A stretch of 64,000 nucleotides of DNA, taken from Yoonia ponticola (GTDB taxonomy: Bacteria > Pseudomonadota > Alphaproteobacteria > Rhodobacterales > Rhodobacteraceae). Under the pieces are notes generated by a model. That model ran no database searches, was not told the DNA's origin, and saw only the letters and a program-made list of their open reading frames with translations. Shown piece by piece: positions 58,541-64,000 of the stretch (its first letter is position 1; every line of letters begins with the position of its first letter). The stretch is from positions 62,001-126,000 of the forward strand of contig NZ_JACIJM010000008.1 in NCBI RefSeq assembly GCF_014199395.1, written 5' to 3'. The position numbers and the translations under genes were made by a program.

Positions 58541-59056
58541 TCAAGCAGTTCCGCGCACGGGCCGATCTTTGTCGATATTGAACCGCATGCCATCCAGCAG
58601 TTCGTCCAGATCAGGGCGTGACGCAGGGCCGTTCGAGATATCAACCAGCATCAACTCGCCATTCGGACGCAGCGCATAGGTGCCAGGCTCGGCGAAGCGT
58701 GTCGTTGTCTCAGCCTCGGACAGTGGATCAGATACATAAAGACCCAGTTGGCGCATCTGCGGTTCGGTCATGCCGTAGCCCACATCAAACTTCCAGCCAA
58801 ATTCGGCGACATCAGATTGCGCCCGCTCGGCGGTGTCAGCGGATACAACCATCACGTCCATGATGTCAGTCCAGTCAGACAGCATGTCGTTGAATTTGCT
58901 CAGGTAACGTTTGCAACGCGGGCAATGTTTGCCGCGATAAACGACCAGTAGCGACCACCGGTCTTTGGTGCCGCCAAAGGTCAGCTCTCCGCCGCCGACT
59001 TTGGCGAATTTCATTTCAGGCACAGCAATGCCTACGGCTGGTTTAGGGTGCGTCAT
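58541..59056 (-). CDS. peroxiredoxin-like (AhpC/TSA) protein
   Basis: 171 residues. Thioredoxin fold with VVYRGKHCPRCKRYL near residues 38-52, so a CxxC pair stands at the peroxidatic site, and the CPRC spacing resembles the peroxiredoxin-like family widespread in proteobacteria. VMVVSADTAERAQSDV and EPGTYALRPNGELMLVDISN fit the rest of the fold. There is no signal peptide, so it is likely cytosolic. The electron donor is not known. Confidence 0.86.
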   Translation of the reverse strand: MTHPKPAVGIAVPEMKFAKVGGGELTFGGTKDRWSLLVVYRGKHCPRCKRYLSKFNDMLSDWTDIMDVMVVSADTAERAQSDVAEFGWKFDVGYGMTEPQMRQLGLYVSDPLSEAETTTRFAEPGTYALRPNGELMLVDISNGPASRPDLDELLDGMRFNIDKDRPVRGTA

Positions 59057-59324
59057 CAGGGTTCCTTTGTTTTGGTTAGCGCTACCATATCACCAGCGAC
59101 GAAAAGCCCAACCATAGATCACATGGAAATGAACGTGTTCTTTGGTCATCCAAACTTGCACAAACCGTACATTTTTAACTGATAAACAATCGAGTTTACC
59201 CCTGATACTTAACAAATTTCAACTTTTCCGCCAATTTCGCTGGGCATATTGGACGCGCCCCGCCCCGATCTTCATTTTGCCATAACAACTCAAAAAAATA
59301 CTTTTCATTAACTCCGACTGATGT
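59057..59324. other. non-coding stretch upstream of the leucine leader
   Basis: About 270 AT-rich bases between the divergent peroxiredoxin-like gene and the leader. No gene was seen. A rightward TTGCCA at 59277-59282 with TACTTT 16 bases later is a weak promoter candidate for the leader-cupin-leuA unit. Confidence 0.4.
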
Positions 59325-59417
59325 ATGGTCCGCCTTATGGATAGAACCGCACATATCACTTTTGACGCGCCGACTGCGCGTTTGGCTTGCGCCGTTCTCC
59401 TACTTAGCTGCCTCTGA
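59325..59417 (+). CDS. probable leucine leader peptide of the cupin-leuA unit
   Basis: Short frame with two possible ATG codons (59325, 30 codons; 59337, 26 codons), ending at TGA 59417. The last eleven codons include five leucines, encoded TTG, CTC, CTA, CTT and CTC, with the run VLLLSCL right before the stop. Such clusters make ribosomes stall when charged tRNA-Leu is low, the basis of leu attenuation. Pairs of complementary segments follow directly. No clear ribosome-binding site precedes either ATG. It is a candidate, judged by content and place before leuA. Confidence 0.55.
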   Translation: MVRLMDRTAHITFDAPTARLACAVLLLSCL

Positions 59418-59466
59418 GCGTGCCATCCGGCGCGACCGCTCAGGGGTGACCAGCGCCAAGACACGC
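59416..59466 (+). promoter_or_regulatory. candidate attenuator after the leucine leader
   Basis: Three overlapping complementary pairs: GAGCG 59416-59420 with CGCTC 59437-59441; GGCGC 59429-59433 with GCGCC 59453-59457; GCGTG 59418-59422 with CACGC 59462-59466. They cannot all form together, as expected of a switch. No T-run follows, and the last segment lies beside the cupin ribosome-binding site, so control could be on translation. Confidence 0.45.
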
Positions 59467-59483
59467 AAAGCTAGGAAAACATA

Positions 59484-59840
59484 ATGATACCCGTAAATTT
59501 GGCGCAGAAGCTTGCGCTATTTGACACCCATTGGGACCCCAAGGTTGTCGCCACCTATAACGGAAACGACGTGATGGTGGTTAAGTTTCAGGGCGAATTC
59601 CCCTTTCACAAACACGACGACACTGATGATTTCTTTCTCGTCGTCAGCGGGCATGTCACCATGGACTATGACGACGCGGATAGCGTCACATTTGGTCCTG
59701 GTGAGCTTGTGATCGTCCCCAAAGGTCAGATACACCGCCCGCGTGCTGCCCAAGAAGCCCAAGTCCTGTTGATCGAGCCCGCAGGTGAACCTAATTCCGG
59801 CGATTCAGGGCGTCCGCCCGCCGCCAAAGACAAGATTTGA
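59484..59840 (+). CDS. cupin-domain protein upstream of leuA
   Basis: 118 residues, single cupin. Motif 1 is FPFHKHDDTDDFFLVVSGHVTMD (His-x-His and Glu position occupied by Asp); motif 2 is PGELVIVPKGQIHRP. It probably binds a metal. The enzymatic or regulatory role is unknown. AGGAAAAC precedes ATG 59484. leuA begins 14 bases after its stop, so they form a unit. A metal-binding cupin between leader and leuA suggests a role linked to leucine synthesis, but this is inference. Confidence 0.85.
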   Translation: MIPVNLAQKLALFDTHWDPKVVATYNGNDVMVVKFQGEFPFHKHDDTDDFFLVVSGHVTMDYDDADSVTFGPGELVIVPKGQIHRPRAAQEAQVLLIEPAGEPNSGDSGRPPAAKDKI

Positions 59841-59854
59841 AAAGGAACAGACCG

Positions 59855-61417
59855 ATGACAAAACAGAAAGTTCTGATCTTCGACACCACATTGCGTGACG
59901 GTGAACAATCCCCCGGCGCTACGATGACGCACGCCGAAAAACTGGAAATCGCGGAATTGCTGGACGAAATGGGCGTCGATATTATCGAAGCCGGTTTCCC
60001 GATTGCGTCCGAAGGTGATTTCAACGCGGTGTCCGAGATTTCGCGTCTTGCCAAGACGTCTACGATTTGCGGTTTGGCCCGTGCGAATTTCAAAGACATT
60101 GACCGTTGCTGGGACGCGATCAAACACGCGAAATCCCCGCGCATTCATACATTTATCGGCACATCGCCGCTGCACCGCGCCATTCCGAACCTGAATATGG
60201 ACGAAATGGCAGAGCGGATTCACGACACGGTCACACACGCGCGGAACCTCTGCGATAACGTGCAATGGTCGCCGATGGATGCCACCCGCACCGAAGAAGA
60301 TTACCTGTGCCGCACCGTTGAAATCGCGATCAAGGCGGGTGCCACGACGATTAACGTGCCCGATACGGTCGGCTACACCGCCCCTGTGGAAAGCGCCGAT
60401 TTGATCCGCATGCTGATCAACAAGGTGCCCGGTGCTGATGACGTGATTTTCGCCACGCATTGCCACAACGATTTGGGCATGGCGACGGCGAACTCGCTGG
60501 CCGCTGTTGAAGGTGGTGCGCGCCAGATTGAATGTACAATCAACGGCTTGGGCGAACGTGCGGGCAACACGGCGCTTGAAGAAGTCGTCATGGCGCTGAA
60601 AATTCGCGGCGACATCATGCCGTATGAAACGCGGATTGATACGCGCAAAATCATGCATATCTCGCGCCGCGTCGCGACGGTTTCCGGCTTTGCAGTTCAG
60701 TATAACAAGGCGATTGTTGGTAAAAATGCCTTTGCCCACGAAAGCGGCATTCACCAAGACGGGATGCTGAAGAACGCTGAGACGTTCGAGATCATGCGCC
60801 CTGAGGATGTAGGTTTGGCTGGCACGTCGTTGCCATTGGGCAAACATTCAGGTCGTGCTGCGTTGCGCGCAAAGCTGGCTGAGCTGGGCTATGATGTTGC
60901 TGATAACGAACTGAAGGACTTGTTTGTGCGGTTTAAAGACCTCGCAGATCGCAAAAAGGAAGTGTTCGACGACGACTTGCTGGCTTTGATTCAACAGAAC
61001 GACGCTGTTGAGGACCGTCTGAAATTGAAATCTTTGCGTGTGGTTTGTGGTACTGATGGGCCGCAAGAAGCGAAGATGGCGTTGGAAATTGACGGCGATA
61101 TTCACGAGGTCACAGCGACGGGTGATGGTCCTGTTGATGCGACATTTAACGCTGTGAAGGCATTGTTTGAACACACTGCTCGTCTGCAATTGTATCAAGT
61201 GAACGCCGTGACCGAAGGCACCGATGCGCAAGCCACCGTGTCTGTGCGGATGGAAGAAGAAGGCCGCATCGCCACGGGGACGTCCGCCGATACCGACACG
61301 GTTGTTGCCAGTGCGAAGGCCTACATCAACGCGTTGAACCGCCTGATCGTCCGTCGCGAAAAGTCCGCACCGGGCGAGGACATTAAAGGCGTCAGCTACA
61401 AAGACGTCGGTGTCTAA
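59855..61417 (+). CDS. leuA: 2-isopropylmalate synthase
   Basis: 520 residues. First committed step of leucine synthesis: acetyl-CoA plus 2-oxoisovalerate. TIM-barrel motifs are LIFDTTLRDGEQSPGA (residues about 7-22), the metal-binding THCHNDLGMATANSLAA near residue 203, and NGLGERAGNTALEEVVMAL. The C-terminal allosteric domain (about 390-500) holds the leucine feedback site. The start is ATG 59855, with AAGGA 9 bases upstream. It is the last gene of the leader-cupin-leuA unit, with a hairpin after it. Confidence 0.96.
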   Translation: MTKQKVLIFDTTLRDGEQSPGATMTHAEKLEIAELLDEMGVDIIEAGFPIASEGDFNAVSEISRLAKTSTICGLARANFKDIDRCWDAIKHAKSPRIHTFIGTSPLHRAIPNLNMDEMAERIHDTVTHARNLCDNVQWSPMDATRTEEDYLCRTVEIAIKAGATTINVPDTVGYTAPVESADLIRMLINKVPGADDVIFATHCHNDLGMATANSLAAVEGGARQIECTINGLGERAGNTALEEVVMALKIRGDIMPYETRIDTRKIMHISRRVATVSGFAVQYNKAIVGKNAFAHESGIHQDGMLKNAETFEIMRPEDVGLAGTSLPLGKHSGRAALRAKLAELGYDVADNELKDLFVRFKDLADRKKEVFDDDLLALIQQNDAVEDRLKLKSLRVVCGTDGPQEAKMALEIDGDIHEVTATGDGPVDATFNAVKALFEHTARLQLYQVNAVTEGTDAQATVSVRMEEEGRIATGTSADTDTVVASAKAYINALNRLIVRREKSAPGEDIKGVSYKDVGV

Positions 61418-61429
61418 GCTAAATACTGT

Positions 61430-61459
61430 GCAGACCCGCCAGCGTTCTGGTGGGTCTGC
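61430..61459 (+). terminator. long hairpin after leuA
   Basis: GCAGACCCGCCAG, loop CGTT, CTGGTGGGTCTGC: a 13-bp stem with one G-U pair, 12 bases after the leuA stop. It lacks a T-run but is very stable. Confidence 0.7.
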
Positions 61460-62854
<1,395 letters not shown>

Positions 62855-62906
62855 TCTGCCCAACGTCCGGCACGGTCACAGTTTTTGACCGGAGTGAGTT
62901 TTACCC

Positions 62907-63818
62907 GTGGCACGCGATAGACATTCAGAAGACTACGTCACGCCAATGCGCCGTCTATTCGTCGGCTTGTTGGTGTTGGCATTGTTCGGGCTGTTCCTGA
63001 TCTGGCGGATCGACAGCCCCCGCGTAGAGCGGTTCCGCGCGTCGGTCATTGACCGCGTTGTGCCGTCGTTTGACTGGGCCTTGGCGCCGGTCACGGGCCT
63101 TGTGAACCTATTCCAAGATTTCCAAAGCTATCAACAGCTTGCTGAACAGAACAACGATCTGCGTCGCGAATTGCAGCAGATGAAAGCGTGGAAAGAGGCC
63201 GCCGCACAGTTGCAGCAGGAAAACGCGAAACTGCTTGATTTGAATAACGTCCGGTTGGACCCGCAGCTGACCTATGTGACGGGTGTGGTGATGACGGATT
63301 CAGGGTCGCCGTTTCGCCAATCTGTGCTGCTGAATGTCGGTGCCCGCGACGGGATTTTGGATGGTTGGGCGACGATGGACGGGATCGGGCTGGTTGGTCG
63401 GATTTCGGGCGTTGGTCAGGAAATCAGCCGCGTTATTTTGCTGACAGATACATCGAGCCGCATTCCTGTGACGGTTCAGCCGTCGGGGCAACGTGCGATC
63501 TTGGCGGGTGATAATACGCTGAACCCGCCAATCGAGTTTCTGGATGACGCTGATGTTGTGGCCCCCGGTGATCTGGTTGTCACGTCCGGCGATGGTGGTG
63601 TTTTTCCGCCTGATTTGCAGGTCGGACAGGTCGCGCGTGGTACCGATGGACGCCTGCGGGTGCGGTTGTCGGCGGATTATGAGCGGCTGAAATTTCTACG
63701 TGTTCTGCGTGCGCAAGGGCATGAAGTTATTAACGATCCGGGTGGGTTGCTTGCCCCTATTCCGGCGCCCGTTTTTGGTCCGACTTTGGATACGACAGCT
63801 GAGGCCACAGATGGCTGA
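62907..63818 (+). CDS. mreC: rod shape-determining protein MreC
   Basis: 303 residues. One membrane helix (MRRLFVGLLVLALFGLFLIWRI, about 11-32), a coiled coil (about 70-110, QQLAEQNNDLRRELQQMKAWKEA), then the periplasmic beta-barrels with VVMTDSGSPFRQSVLLNVGARDGI and GLVGRISGVG. MreC links MreB to the wall-making enzymes. The start is GTG 62907, with GGAGTGAG upstream. It overlaps mreD by 8 bases. Confidence 0.95.
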   Translation: MARDRHSEDYVTPMRRLFVGLLVLALFGLFLIWRIDSPRVERFRASVIDRVVPSFDWALAPVTGLVNLFQDFQSYQQLAEQNNDLRRELQQMKAWKEAAAQLQQENAKLLDLNNVRLDPQLTYVTGVVMTDSGSPFRQSVLLNVGARDGILDGWATMDGIGLVGRISGVGQEISRVILLTDTSSRIPVTVQPSGQRAILAGDNTLNPPIEFLDDADVVAPGDLVVTSGDGGVFPPDLQVGQVARGTDGRLRVRLSADYERLKFLRVLRAQGHEVINDPGGLLAPIPAPVFGPTLDTTAEATDG

Positions 63819-64000
63819 GACCCCGACAACCCAAGTCTGGATTGGCCGCGCGGTGTTTGCGACGGTGATGATTGCGATCATTTTTGTGCAATTATTACCG
63901 CTAGATACAAGACCCGACAGCTGGCCCGCACCTGATTTCATGCTGACTGTCGCGCTTGCGTGGGCAGTGCGTCGTCCTGACTATGCCCCTGTGATTTTGA
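63811..64000 (+). CDS. mreD: rod shape-determining protein MreD, 3' end missing
   Basis: The first 63 residues are visible, starting MAETPTTQVWIGRAVFATVM, with a membrane helix (AVFATVMIAIIFVQLLPL) and a WPAPDFMLTVALAWAVRRPDY segment as in MreD. The window ends inside the gene. It overlaps the end of mreC by 8 bases, so it is translationally coupled. Confidence 0.9.
   Translation, partial: MAETPTTQVWIGRAVFATVMIAIIFVQLLPLDTRPDSWPAPDFMLTVALAWAVRRPDYAPVIL

Noticed and set aside
59726..60847. Long open frame (373 codons) on the minus strand opposite leuA
   Set aside because: It lies fully inside leuA and the cupin gene, has no ribosome-binding site and reads as a low-quality antisense translation.

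Overview
The window is a stretch of core chromosome from an alphaproteobacterium of the Rhodobacterales, most likely the marine Roseobacter group. The evidence is the F1 ATP synthase operon without F0 genes and with an extra small gene inside it, a class I lysyl-tRNA synthetase, a DUF2125 protein, a YcjX/YcjF pair, class-typical GloB, NadD and LeuA sequences, a CtrA-type motif, and the moderate GC content as judged by eye. No rRNA, tRNA, CRISPR, integrase, transposase or phage structural cluster was seen, so this is mostly a housekeeping region with a few poorly described genes.

Layout. 1-1640: the 3' end of trpB and a stand-alone HIRAN-domain gene, each followed by a hairpin. 1650-6930 (minus strand): atpH-A-G-(small membrane gene)-D-C. 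7150-13340: an unrecognised 331-residue protein, a methyltransferase, gloB, clpA and an M23 peptidase. 13340-16400: a MotA/ExbB-like channel and a MotB/OmpA-like partner with a very long coiled coil. 16470-21760: chaC, a DUF2125 protein, ycjX-GNAT-ycjF and truA. 21760-28460: tamA-tamB behind a CtrA-type site. 28530-34090: a complete oppABCDF peptide importer on the minus strand. 34370-38680: hemerythrin-like and YdcF-like proteins, a DUF1127 protein, a large beta-helix (GH28-related) protein and a DUF4864 protein. 38750-48340: lysS, a TerB-like gene, dacB, nadD, an aldo/keto reductase, a PAS-GGDEF-EAL protein, ettA and a PhnA-like protein. 48560-49240: two tandem cold-shock genes. 49280-53670: a TesA-like esterase diverging from a YbbA/YbbP ABC system, then a GGCT-fold protein. 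53680-58540: gltX, nadE, a MORN-repeat protein and a thioredoxin-fold protein. 59320-61420: a probable leucine leader peptide, a cupin and leuA. 61817-end: mreB, mreC and the start of mreD.

How it fits together. Several clusters serve the envelope: TamAB (outer-membrane assembly), MreBCD (cell shape), DacB and the M23 peptidase (peptidoglycan), Opp (peptide uptake) and the ExbB/OmpA-like motor pair. Others serve translation and its control (lysS, gltX, ettA, truA, csp) and NAD synthesis (nadD, nadE).

No large undescribed multi-gene system stands out. The best leads are smaller: the in-operon ATP-synthase membrane gene with no canonical start codon, the leucine-rich leader before cupin-leuA, the phased GTGCAC repeats upstream of gltX, the coiled-coil motor pair, the orphan at 7290, four convergent gene pairs sharing one TTAA as both stop codons, and internal duplications in TamB and in the MORN protein.
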